Shown here piece after piece: positions 15,927 through 23,168 of a stretch of DNA of 26,246 nt. Origin of the DNA: Planctomycetales bacterium (GTDB lineage Bacteria > Planctomycetota > UBA11346); NCBI GenBank assembly GCA_025362255.1, contig JANYGY010000002.1, positions 1 to 26,246 on the forward strand, read 5' to 3'. The position numbers and the translations under genes were made by a program. Below the pieces are notes generated by a model. That model saw only the letters and a program-made list of their open reading frames with translations. It was not told the DNA's origin and did not search any database. The stretch's first letter is position 1. Each line of letters begins with the position of its first letter.

Positions 15927-16514
15927 ATGGCTGGTACTCCTTCAAAAAATGGCGCCCGCATCGCCACGATCGTCGTGGTCGTTCCGATGCTGATCCTCGC
16001 TTATTTCATATCCCCGCTGTTCCTGCCGCGCTGGCGGTGGGAGAACATGCGCAATTGGGAGGATCTCGCCCAGAAATTCGGCAAGTCGAAGGAACAGTTG
16101 CAGAAGACCTATCAGATTGTTGCCCGATATGCCCCACGCGCTGACCGCGATCCGGTGCCGTGGCAGATCATCCATTCGGATCCCTTGTACGATCCCGAAA
16201 ACGACGAGCCCCACCACATGATCCGCGCGACCTTGATCGGCGACCGCAGCGGAGAACCGATTTCGCAGCTGCGCTTGGGCAGCAACAATTATCGCGATAT
16301 TTTCTTCAAAGGCCCGGCGTGGCGGTTCCCGCCCGGTGCCTTCGGCTTCAATAAATTCCGTCCAGTGTTCGTTTATGACGCTGCCAATTTCGATAAGGTG
16401 GAATTGCGCGAAGCGTTCACCTGGGAGGGTGAGATGAAGGAAACCTCAATCTGGACCAACGATGACGAAGACGTCGAAGACGGTTTCAAAAAGCCGAGTA
16501 CCCCGATCGAGTGA
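15927..16514 (+). CDS. Membrane-anchored hypothetical protein
   Basis: This 195-aa protein is of unknown family. One N-terminal membrane segment (about 12-33, ATIVVVVPMLILAYFISPLFL) is followed by a soluble domain with several Trp/Phe/Tyr residues (for example RWRWENMRNWEDL and KGPAWRFPPGAFGFNKFRPVFVYDA), ending in a very acidic tail (NDDEDVEDG). This fits a bitopic envelope protein with a mostly beta extracytoplasmic domain, but no function can be named. An AGGA site lies about 7 nt before the ATG. It sits 9 nt after galE and 3 nt before the next small gene, so it is very probably co-transcribed. Confidence 0.75.
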   Translation: MAGTPSKNGARIATIVVVVPMLILAYFISPLFLPRWRWENMRNWEDLAQKFGKSKEQLQKTYQIVARYAPRADRDPVPWQIIHSDPLYDPENDEPHHMIRATLIGDRSGEPISQLRLGSNNYRDIFFKGPAWRFPPGAFGFNKFRPVFVYDAANFDKVELREAFTWEGEMKETSIWTNDDEDVEDGFKKPSTPIE

Positions 16515-16517
16515 GTC

Positions 16518-16811
16518 GTGGGTTTCCTTTTTCGGCGCTCGTCGAACCAGCTGCTGACGCGCGTCCTCGATCGCCAGGGTCCGGCGCGTTGCGTGGCGGC
16601 GGTCGCAGCGCTGAACACCCTGCGCGAAGATCCTGAAGCCCTGCCGCGCGCCTGGGAGCGCATCGAGTTGCCACTGGTCCAGGCCCTGCCGGATTGTCCG
16701 CCCGCAACCAAAGTCCTCTTGCAGCGGGCGCTTGAAGATTGCGCGGGCAGCTGCCGGCATCGCGAGACCGCCCAGCGGATCATGGTGGTGCGCGATTCCC
16801 TGCTGTCTTGA
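16518..16811 (+). CDS. Small hypothetical protein (97 aa, GTG start)
   Basis: This 97-codon frame starts with GTG at 16518, 3 nt after the preceding stop, which suggests coupling. The protein (MGFLFRRSSNQLLTRVLDRQ onward) looks all-helical with repeated Leu/Ala/Arg, a pattern compatible with a small HEAT- or TPR-like helical fold. It has two cysteines close together (ALEDCAGSCRHR). I do not recognise it. It ends 17 nt before proA. The packed position between two sure genes is the main support. Confidence 0.6.
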   Translation: MGFLFRRSSNQLLTRVLDRQGPARCVAAVAALNTLREDPEALPRAWERIELPLVQALPDCPPATKVLLQRALEDCAGSCRHRETAQRIMVVRDSLLS

Positions 16812-16828
16812 GCTGGCATGATGCGCGC

Positions 16829-18127
16829 ATGTCTGCCGCTCCTGCTCACGATGCCGCTGTCCTCACGAATCTGACCCGTCACGTCGACGATCTCTGCCGG
16901 CTTGCCCGGCCGGCGGCGGCGGTGGTGGCGGTATGGTCGGATGCCGACCGCCAACGTGCGCTGCGCGCGGCCGCCGATGCGTTGGCTGCGGCTGCGCCCG
17001 CGATCCGCGCCGCCAATGACCTCGATCTGCAGCGAGCCAAACGAGACCGCTTGGCGCCAGCGATGGTCGATCGCCTCGATCTCGGGGGCGCTCGGCTGGA
17101 TGAGGTGATCGCCGATCTGCGCGCGGTCGCCGAGCTACCCGATCCGGTCGGCAACGTGCTCGCCGAGTTCACCATCGCCGAAGGCGTGCGCGCGCAAAAA
17201 GTCGCGGTGCCGATCGGCGTCGTCGCCTGCATTTTCGAGAGCCGCCCCAATGTCACGGTCGATGTCGCGGGTCTCTGCCTGCGCGCCGGCAATGCCTGCA
17301 TCCTGCGGGGCGGCAAAGAGGCGTTGCACAGCAATCGTGCGCTCGCCAGCGCCTTTCGGGCGGGCTTGGCCAGCGCGGGATTTCCTGCTGACGCCGTGCA
17401 GCTGGTGCAGGAAACGGATCGCGAATTGATCCCGCTGCTGCTCGCTCGCGAAGACGCCATCGACATCGTTATTCCGCGCGGTGGCGCGGCGTTGATCCGG
17501 GCGGTGGTCGAGTGCTCGAAGGTGCCGGTGATCAAGCACGACAAGGGCGTGTGTTCGGTGTTCGTGCATGCGGCGGCGGATTTGGCGATGGCTGAGCGGA
17601 TCGTGCTCAACGGCAAGGCCCAGCGGCCGGGGGTGTGCAACGCGATCGAGAATCTGCTGGTCGATCAAGCGGTGGCGGCGGTGGCATTGCCGCGTCTGGC
17701 CACCGCGCTGCGCGCGGCTGGCGTCGAGTTGCGCGGCGATGCGGCGGCGCTGGCGCATCTGCCGGCGGGCACCGCCTTGGCCACCGAGGCAGATTGGACC
17801 GAAGAATATCTCGCTCTGATCCTGGCGGTGACGGTGGTTGCCGATGTCGACGCGGCGATCGCCTTCACCAATCGTTATGGCAGCCATCACAGCGACAGCA
17901 TCGTCACGCAAGATGCTGAGGTCGCCGAGCGCTACCTGCGTGAGGTCGACAGCGCCTGCGTCTATCACAACGCCTCGACGCGCTTCACCGATGGTGGCCA
18001 GTTCGGTTTCGGCGCCGAAGTCGGCATCAGCACCAATCGCCTGCATGCCCGCGGGCCGATGGGGCTGGCCGAGCTGTGCACCTACAAATATGTCTGCCGC
18101 GGCGACGGTCAGATCCGGCGCTCATGA
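16829..18127 (+). CDS. proA: Gamma-glutamyl phosphate reductase
   Basis: This 432-aa member of the aldehyde dehydrogenase superfamily reduces L-glutamyl 5-phosphate to glutamate semialdehyde with NADPH, the second step of proline synthesis. Motifs are VPIGVVACIFESRPNVTVD (127-145), LRAGNACILRGGKEA (151-165), the expected catalytic Cys270 in QRPGVCNAIENLLV, and the C-terminal GISTNRLHARGPMGL and LCTYKYVCRGDGQIR. I chose the ATG at 16829 (MSAAPAHDA) because the frame further upstream overlaps the preceding gene and the family begins near this point. The Shine-Dalgarno site is weak. ProB, the usual partner, is not in the window. The stop overlaps the next start as ATGA. Confidence 0.95.
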   Translation: MSAAPAHDAAVLTNLTRHVDDLCRLARPAAAVVAVWSDADRQRALRAAADALAAAAPAIRAANDLDLQRAKRDRLAPAMVDRLDLGGARLDEVIADLRAVAELPDPVGNVLAEFTIAEGVRAQKVAVPIGVVACIFESRPNVTVDVAGLCLRAGNACILRGGKEALHSNRALASAFRAGLASAGFPADAVQLVQETDRELIPLLLAREDAIDIVIPRGGAALIRAVVECSKVPVIKHDKGVCSVFVHAAADLAMAERIVLNGKAQRPGVCNAIENLLVDQAVAAVALPRLATALRAAGVELRGDAAALAHLPAGTALATEADWTEEYLALILAVTVVADVDAAIAFTNRYGSHHSDSIVTQDAEVAERYLREVDSACVYHNASTRFTDGGQFGFGAEVGISTNRLHARGPMGLAELCTYKYVCRGDGQIRRS

Positions 18128-18915
18128 GCGCCGCGCAGCTTCGCGTCGGTTGCTGGAGTTTCACCGCCACCGCCGAGGTCGCTGAAAATGCGGCGAGCAT
18201 TCGCGCCGGAATCGCCGCGGCTGCAGCGGCGCAAGTGCGTGTGCTGCTGACCCCCGAATGCGCGTTGACCGGCTATCCGGGGGCAGCGCGCGCTGGCCTC
18301 GCTGACCTGCCGGGCTGTGCGCTTGCCGACACCCAAGAACATCTGCTGGCCGAGGCCGAACGCGCCGGCGTCGCCCTCGTGCTCGGCAGTGCGACCGGCG
18401 ACGGGGCCGGTGGGTGGACCAATGACGCGATCGCCCTCGGGGCCTGCTATCGCAAGCGCTGCCTGACGCCGCACGACGAAAGCCATTTTCGCCCCGGCAC
18501 CAAAGCCGTGACGATCGAGGTCGACGGCTGGCACCTGGGCCTGGCGATCTGCTACGATGTGCGCTTCCCCCACGTCTGGAACGATCTCGCGCAGCTGGAG
18601 GTCGACGCCAATCTGATGATCGGGCACATGGCCGGAGTGGATCCCGATCCCGGGACCAAGGCCGCGGTCATTCCCGCATTTTGCAGCGTGCGCGCGGCCG
18701 AAACCGCGACTCCGCTGGTGTTCTGCAACACCGCTGCCGCCGATCGCTGGCTCGATTCAGCGAGCTGGGATGCGCGCGGGGTGCAGACCACCAAGAACGG
18801 CGCCGGATTGATGGTCACCTCGCTGATTCCGCGCCGCGATTGGGCGCCGTGGTATGGTGGCGTGCGCGCCACGTATCTCGCCCAGGTGATCGCTGCGGGT
18901 AGAAAATCGCACTGA
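18124..18915 (+). CDS. Nitrilase-superfamily carbon-nitrogen hydrolase
   Basis: This 263-aa single-domain amidohydrolase has the Glu-Lys-Cys triad visible as Glu45 (LLTPECALTGYP), Lys111 (ACYRKRCLTPHDE) and Cys143 (LAICYDVRFP), with the auxiliary Glu119 before HFRPG. The superfamily hydrolyses or condenses amide and nitrile bonds. The exact substrate is not evident; omega-amidase, N-carbamoyl hydrolase and 2-oxoglutaramate-type activities are all possible. The ATG at 18124 overlaps the proA stop (ATGA), so the two are translationally coupled. That hints at a role in amino-acid metabolism, which is inference. A longer start at 18076 would lie inside proA and is rejected. The C-terminus ends shortly after the core, as is usual for short members. 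Confidence 0.88.
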   Translation: MSAAQLRVGCWSFTATAEVAENAASIRAGIAAAAAAQVRVLLTPECALTGYPGAARAGLADLPGCALADTQEHLLAEAERAGVALVLGSATGDGAGGWTNDAIALGACYRKRCLTPHDESHFRPGTKAVTIEVDGWHLGLAICYDVRFPHVWNDLAQLEVDANLMIGHMAGVDPDPGTKAAVIPAFCSVRAAETATPLVFCNTAAADRWLDSASWDARGVQTTKNGAGLMVTSLIPRRDWAPWYGGVRATYLAQVIAAGRKSH

Positions 18916-18920
18916 TTTTC
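18902..18920 (+). terminator. Possible weak hairpin at the end of the proA-hydrolase cluster
   Basis: A perfect 7-bp inverted repeat (GAAAATC at 18902-18908, GATTTTC at 18914-18920) with a 5-nt loop overlaps the stop codon at 18913-18915. The stem is AT-rich and no T-run follows, so terminator function is doubtful. Confidence 0.25.
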
Positions 18921-18984
18921 ATCCTAAATCTGCGACGTGGCTCGGGGGTTTGCGTAGGGCTGGCATACCTACACTGCTCTGAGC

Positions 18985-21900
18985 ATGGGTGACTTCGATC
19001 AGCCGTTTGATCAACCTGGAGACCGTCTCGCGCACGAGGCTGAAGAGCTCATGCGCCAGCGGCGTTTCCGCGACGCGGCAGAGCGTTACAGCGATCTGCT
19101 GACGCGGATGCCGACCGACCTGTGGGCGATGCTCGGGCGGGTGAGCGCGTTGGAATGCGCCGGTCAACTGGATGAGGCCCGGACGCTGCTCGAACAATTG
19201 CAGGGCAGCCATCGCCGCTCCGCGTCATTCCAGCGGTTCCGCCATCTGTTCCTGGTGCGGCGCGAGGACTTCATCGCCGCCGCCGCCAGCCAGCGGGCAT
19301 TGCGCGGTGAGGTCATCGATGAAGGCGCCGACGACCAGCTCGGTGACCTGTATTTCAATCAGGGCCGCTACCACGAAGCGCGCGGCGAATTCACCCGCCT
19401 GATCGCCGCGGGTGGACTTGATGCAAGCAGACTTGAAGGCAGCGGGTCTGGTCACGGCGAGTTGAAGGCCAGCGTCCTGGCGCGCCTTGGCGCCTGTCTA
19501 CGCCAGCTCGGCGACACGGACGAAGCCCGCGAATGCCTGCAGCAGGCGTTGGCGTTGGATCCGAACAATCATTGGGTCTTGTCCGAATTGGCCGAGTCGG
19601 AACGCGCGCTGGGTGACGTCGATGAGGCTCGCCGGCGTTACACCGAAGCATTGCACGCATCGCCTGATGACCATTGGACCCGCGGTCATCTCGCGCAACT
19701 CGAATTCGAAGACGGCAACCGCGAGGCGGCGGTAGCACTGTACGAACAGATCATTGCCGCCGAACCGACTGCGGCGTGGGCCCATGTCGAACTCGCCCAG
19801 GCGCTGACCGAGACGGATGTCCCACGCTCGACCGCGTTGTGCGCCACCGCGCTTGATCTCGATCCGAAGAATCCGTGGGCCCATGCCCAGCTGGGCGCCT
19901 TGGCTCGCCGGGCCGGCAACCTCGCCGACGCGCGCGAGCATTATCAACGAGCTCATCAAGGCGCGCCGAGCGCGATATGGGTGCTGCACGAATTGGCCGA
20001 CACCTGCCGTCACTTGGGGCGCAAGGAAGAGGCCTATGGCCACCTCGAGCGGGCCCGGGCCGAGGATCCGTACCACGCGGTGACCTACGGATATTATGGT
20101 GATTTCCTCCGTCACGATGGACGCGAAGCCGAGGCCCTGGCGCATCTCACCAAGGCCATCGAGCTCGACCCGGCGTACGCCTGGGCGTGGCGCGAACGGG
20201 CCGAGCTGACCGCGCAGAGCGGGCGTCACATCGAAGCTGATGCGGCCTATCGCGAAGCGTGCGAGCTGGAACCCGACGCGCCGATCAATGACGGCTTGAA
20301 GGCCTTCCTGCTGCGTTGCCAGGGTCGCCGCGATCTCGCCGTGCCGTACCTTGAGCGGGCTCTCGAACGGCATCCGACTTATCTGTGGGCGTGGCGCGAA
20401 CGTCTTGAGCATCTGCTGAGCGAGGATCGCGCGGCGGATGCCGAGATCGTCGGTTTGGCGGCGATCAAGGCGTTGCCCGACTGCGCCCCGCTGTGGGGCA
20501 TGTTGGCCGAGGCCCGCCGGCGGTTGGCGATTCGCAGCCACGATCTAGCCAAGCGCGCCGAGGCGATTGCCGACGTCGGCAAAGCCCTGGCTCTTGAGCA
20601 GCAGATTCCGCAATTGTGGGCGATCCAGGCCGAGCTTGCGGCCGAGTCCGGCGATCTTGGCTTGGCCGAGCGGGCGGCGCGCACCGCCGTCGAGCTGGCG
20701 GATCAGCAACTGGCCGGCCCTGAATATCGTGCCCTGCTGGCCCAGGTGCTGGTCGCCGCAAATAAGGTCGCCGAGGCCGAAGCGCTGCTCGATGCGCTGA
20801 TGCAACGCGTGCCGCCGCTGACCCTGCAACCGGCCTGGGAACTTGCCGCGGTGCTCGCCGAACGGCGTGGGGATCTGGGCCGCGCCCGTGATCTGTGCAC
20901 GCGCGCGATGGCGATCAGCCAGCCGGTGCTGGCGGAAAAAAATCCCGCCGCAAACCCGCCAAGCCTGGCCAGCGATGCGCGGCTGCGGGTGCGCCGTGCG
21001 CGCTTGGAGATTTTGCTCGGGGCCGACGCCGCGGTCCAGGCGACCGGATTGCTGTCGTTGTTCGAGACCCGCGATCCGGCCGTACCGTGGCGTGACGCGG
21101 CGCACATCTTCGCCCAAGGTGGACGACCGATCGAAGCCCGCCGGGCCGGTTACCTGGTGCTCGAATCCGCCGGCACCGACGAGGCCGCCCGCCTGCGCGC
21201 GCGCCTCCACCTGGCCGAACTTGAACTCGCCCTCGGCCATCCATCGGCGGCCAATGCGGCCTTGGCTGAGGTGTTCGCGCGCGATCCGAATCACGTCCAA
21301 GCGCGGATCCTGGGCGCGGCTTTGGCTGACCACCGCGGTGATCTGCCGGCGGCGATGAGCCATCTTCGTCACGTCGAACAGCACCTGCGGTCGACCCCTG
21401 CGGCTGAGCTTACGCCTGAGCTTTCGTCTGGGGCTGGAGCAGCGGCTGTTTCATCCGCCGCAGGCTCCGCTGGCGAGCTGCCGAGCGGTCTCCTGCGCCA
21501 GCTCGCGGTGCTCCATGAACGCGCTGGAGATGGCGTTTTGGCGGCAGCCCTGTGGGACCGGCTGCAGGCGCAGCAGCCCGAGGATCTCGATCTGGCGGCT
21601 GAGCGCTGTGCTTTCCGCCTGCGCCATTTCGGCTTTGCGGCGACCAGTGCCGAATGCGCGGCAATCGCCAACCGGCTGCCGCGGGCGAGTGCGCCCTTTC
21701 ACGCGCTGCTGCGCGAGGCCGCCCTGGCGGCTACCCGCGGTGACGCCGGCACGCCCCAGGCTGGCGTTCGCGTGTTGCTCGAACGCGAAGCCGACCTCGA
21801 TCTCGACAATCGCCTGCTGCTGGTCCGCTTGGCGTTGGCGGGTGGTGAACTGGAAACGGCCAACCGGCAGCTCGATGCCGTGCTCTCGATGGCGGCTGAG

Positions 21901-22692
21901 TCTGCTGAATCTGCTGAATCTGCTGAACCTGCTGGGCCAGGTGAGTCCAATGGATCACCAAGTTCGGCCAAGATCCTGCCGAGTCGTGAGCAATCGATCG
22001 TCGCGCGGCTGTTGCGTGCACGGGTGCAGCTGGCGCTGGGTGATCCGGCGGCCGCCTGCATCACCGCGACCAGCGTGTGGGACGAGCACCTGCACGCTCA
22101 CGAAGAGGCCGCGACGATCATCGGCGAATGCCACGCGTGCCGCGGACGCTTTGCCGACGTGCTGGCGGTGCTCGACGACCCGGCCCTGCCGGCGGTGCCG
22201 TCACTCGAACGGGCGTTGCTCGGCGCCGTGGTGGCGCTCGAGGAACAAGGCGAACCGTGGGCATTGGCTCGACTCAATCGCCATGGGCCACCGTCCGCTG
22301 AGGCGCGCCAGATGCCGCTGGTCAGATTGCTGATCGCGGCCTGGCCAAAGGCCTGGGCCGTCGCCGAACCTGAAACCTCTGGCTCGCCGGATTTGAGTTC
22401 ACCCTCCACCGCTGACCTGTTGACCGTGCCACCCTTCCCGCGCTTGGCGGTGCGACTCGCGCAGGCGTTCCAACAGGCCCAGCGGAGTGACCTGGCCGCC
22501 AGCCATCTGGAATCCGTCCTGCGGTTCCATCGCAGCCACGGCGCCGCCCTGACCAGCCCGCTCGACCGCATGCTGCGTCCGGCCACAGTCGATGCGCTGT
22601 GTCGCGCGGATCGTCGCGCCGCTGCCTGGGTCACGGCTTTCGCCGGCGTCAGTCTGCGTGGCGTGCTGCGCTGCCTGTGCTTCTGGAAATAG
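18985..22692 (+). CDS. Very large cytoplasmic TPR-repeat protein (1235 aa)
   Basis: This 1235-aa protein without signal peptide or membrane segment is built almost entirely of tetratricopeptide repeats. Canonical 34-residue periodicity is visible: the Trp of repeat position 4 recurs at about residues 197, 231, 265, 298, 332, 400 and 468, with Gly-8, Ala-20 and Pro-32 equivalents (for example LDPNNHWVLSELAESERALG). Repeats continue in more degenerate form to about 960. Two low-complexity linkers break the array (about 802-835, Ser/Ala/Glu/Gly; and about 969-1003, with repeated SAE). No enzyme domain is seen, so a scaffold role is most likely. The last ~25 residues (AAAWVTAFAGVSLRG... FWK) do not look like TPR. 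The gene lies 69 bp after the hydrolase and 149 bp before flgM. The ATG lacks a strong ribosome site. Confidence 0.9.
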   Translation: MGDFDQPFDQPGDRLAHEAEELMRQRRFRDAAERYSDLLTRMPTDLWAMLGRVSALECAGQLDEARTLLEQLQGSHRRSASFQRFRHLFLVRREDFIAAAASQRALRGEVIDEGADDQLGDLYFNQGRYHEARGEFTRLIAAGGLDASRLEGSGSGHGELKASVLARLGACLRQLGDTDEARECLQQALALDPNNHWVLSELAESERALGDVDEARRRYTEALHASPDDHWTRGHLAQLEFEDGNREAAVALYEQIIAAEPTAAWAHVELAQALTETDVPRSTALCATALDLDPKNPWAHAQLGALARRAGNLADAREHYQRAHQGAPSAIWVLHELADTCRHLGRKEEAYGHLERARAEDPYHAVTYGYYGDFLRHDGREAEALAHLTKAIELDPAYAWAWRERAELTAQSGRHIEADAAYREACELEPDAPINDGLKAFLLRCQGRRDLAVPYLERALERHPTYLWAWRERLEHLLSEDRAADAEIVGLAAIKALPDCAPLWGMLAEARRRLAIRSHDLAKRAEAIADVGKALALEQQIPQLWAIQAELAAESGDLGLAERAARTAVELADQQLAGPEYRALLAQVLVAANKVAEAEALLDALMQRVPPLTLQPAWELAAVLAERRGDLGRARDLCTRAMAISQPVLAEKNPAANPPSLASDARLRVRRARLEILLGADAAVQATGLLSLFETRDPAVPWRDAAHIFAQGGRPIEARRAGYLVLESAGTDEAARLRARLHLAELELALGHPSAANAALAEVFARDPNHVQARILGAALADHRGDLPAAMSHLRHVEQHLRSTPAAELTPELSSGAGAAAVSSAAGSAGELPSGLLRQLAVLHERAGDGVLAAALWDRLQAQQPEDLDLAAERCAFRLRHFGFAATSAECAAIANRLPRASAPFHALLREAALAATRGDAGTPQAGVRVLLEREADLDLDNRLLLVRLALAGGELETANRQLDAVLSMAAESAESAESAEPAGPGESNGSPSSAKILPSREQSIVARLLRARVQLALGDPAAACITATSVWDEHLHAHEEAATIIGECHACRGRFADVLAVLDDPALPAVPSLERALLGAVVALEEQGEPWALARLNRHGPPSAEARQMPLVRLLIAAWPKAWAVAEPETSGSPDLSSPSTADLLTVPPFPRLAVRLAQAFQQAQRSDLAASHLESVLRFHRSHGAALTSPLDRMLRPATVDALCRADRRAAAWVTAFAGVSLRGVLRCLCFWK
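21892..21936 (+). repeat. 9-bp tandem repeat inside the large TPR gene
   Basis: Three perfect copies of TCTGCTGAA (21901-21927) are flanked by one imperfect copy on each side (GCGGCTGAG and CCTGCTGGG). They encode the repeated Ser-Ala-Glu linker. The unit is a multiple of three, so copy-number change would keep the frame. Confidence 0.9.
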
Positions 22693-22754
22693 CTGGGCTC
22701 GTAAACAGCTGGGCTGGTAAACAGCTGGGCTTGTAACCAGCTAGGCTGGAACGA
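22691..22754 (+). repeat. Four-unit 16-bp tandem repeat upstream of flgM
   Basis: The units are AGCTGGGCTCGTAAAC (22691-22706), AGCTGGGCTGGTAAAC (22707-22722), AGCTGGGCTTGTAACC (22723-22738) and the decayed AGCTAGGCTGGAACGA (22739-22754). The array begins inside the last codon of the TPR gene and ends 26 bp before the sigma-28-like promoter. Units three and four can pair locally (AGCTGG 22723-22728 with CCAGCT 22737-22742). Confidence 0.9.
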
Positions 22755-22780
22755 CTTCCGCAAGCGGCTCAAGATTGTCC

Positions 22781-22807
22781 TCAAGCCCGGGTCAGGGCTG
22801 CCGATAC
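22781..22807 (+). promoter_or_regulatory. Putative sigma-28 (FliA) promoter of flgM
   Basis: TCAAGCCC (22781-22788), an 11-bp spacer and GCCGATAC (22800-22807) match the FliA consensus TAAAGTTT-N11-GCCGATAA at 7 of 8 bases in the -10 element and 4 of 8 in the -35 element, with the exact spacer. TCAAG is, from memory, also a known -35 variant of sigma-28 promoters in other bacteria. The expected transcript would start near 22814, about 28 nt before the flgM ATG. Its position just before the gene for the sigma-28 antagonist makes a chance match unlikely. Confidence 0.75.
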
Positions 22808-22841
22808 TCATTGGAACCGGAGCCCTTCCGGAAGGACTACC

Positions 22842-23159
22842 ATGGACATTCCCCGTGATCTTCGCCCGGCCGACGCCCCGGTACGCAAACGTGCCGCCGA
22901 GGCTGCCGTACGGACGGCAGGCACATCGGCCGCGGCAGCCGGGGTCAAAGGCGCCACCGATCAGGTGACCTTTGGTGATGCCGGCGCGATCGAGCGCTAT
23001 GTCGCAGTGCTCAAGACCATGGACCCGACGAATCTGCATAAGGTCGAGGATCTGCGGGCGCGCATCGCTGATGGTTCGTACACCGCCGATCCGCAAGAGC
23101 TGGCCGACATGCTGCTCGCCGATCGTCCTGCGCCGGCTCCCGGCCGCCGGCCCGGGTAG
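22842..23159 (+). CDS. flgM: Anti-sigma-28 factor FlgM
   Basis: This 105-aa FlgM family protein binds and inhibits the flagellar sigma factor FliA until it is exported through the completed hook-basal body. The N-terminal ~38 residues are Ala-rich and basic, likely disordered and serving for export. The conserved region is 39-93: TDQVTFGDAGAIERYV, then KVEDLRARIADGSYTADPQELADMLL, which is the sigma-binding helix pattern of the family (KVxxLRxxIxxGxYxxDxxxIAxxLL). The length is close to the usual 90-100 aa. The ATG has a strong GGAAGG site 6 nt upstream, which is half of a 12-bp palindrome (22824-22835). A sigma-28-like promoter precedes the gene, consistent with the autoregulated class 3 flgM known in enteric bacteria. 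No other flagellar gene lies in the window. Confidence 0.85.
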   Translation: MDIPRDLRPADAPVRKRAAEAAVRTAGTSAAAAGVKGATDQVTFGDAGAIERYVAVLKTMDPTNLHKVEDLRARIADGSYTADPQELADMLLADRPAPAPGRRPG

Positions 23160-23168
23160 AACACGACC

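Noticed and set aside
18950..18975. Possible promoter (TTGCGT, then TACACT) before the large TPR gene.
   Set aside because: The spacer is only 14 bp and neither element is strong. It would also give an almost leaderless transcript.
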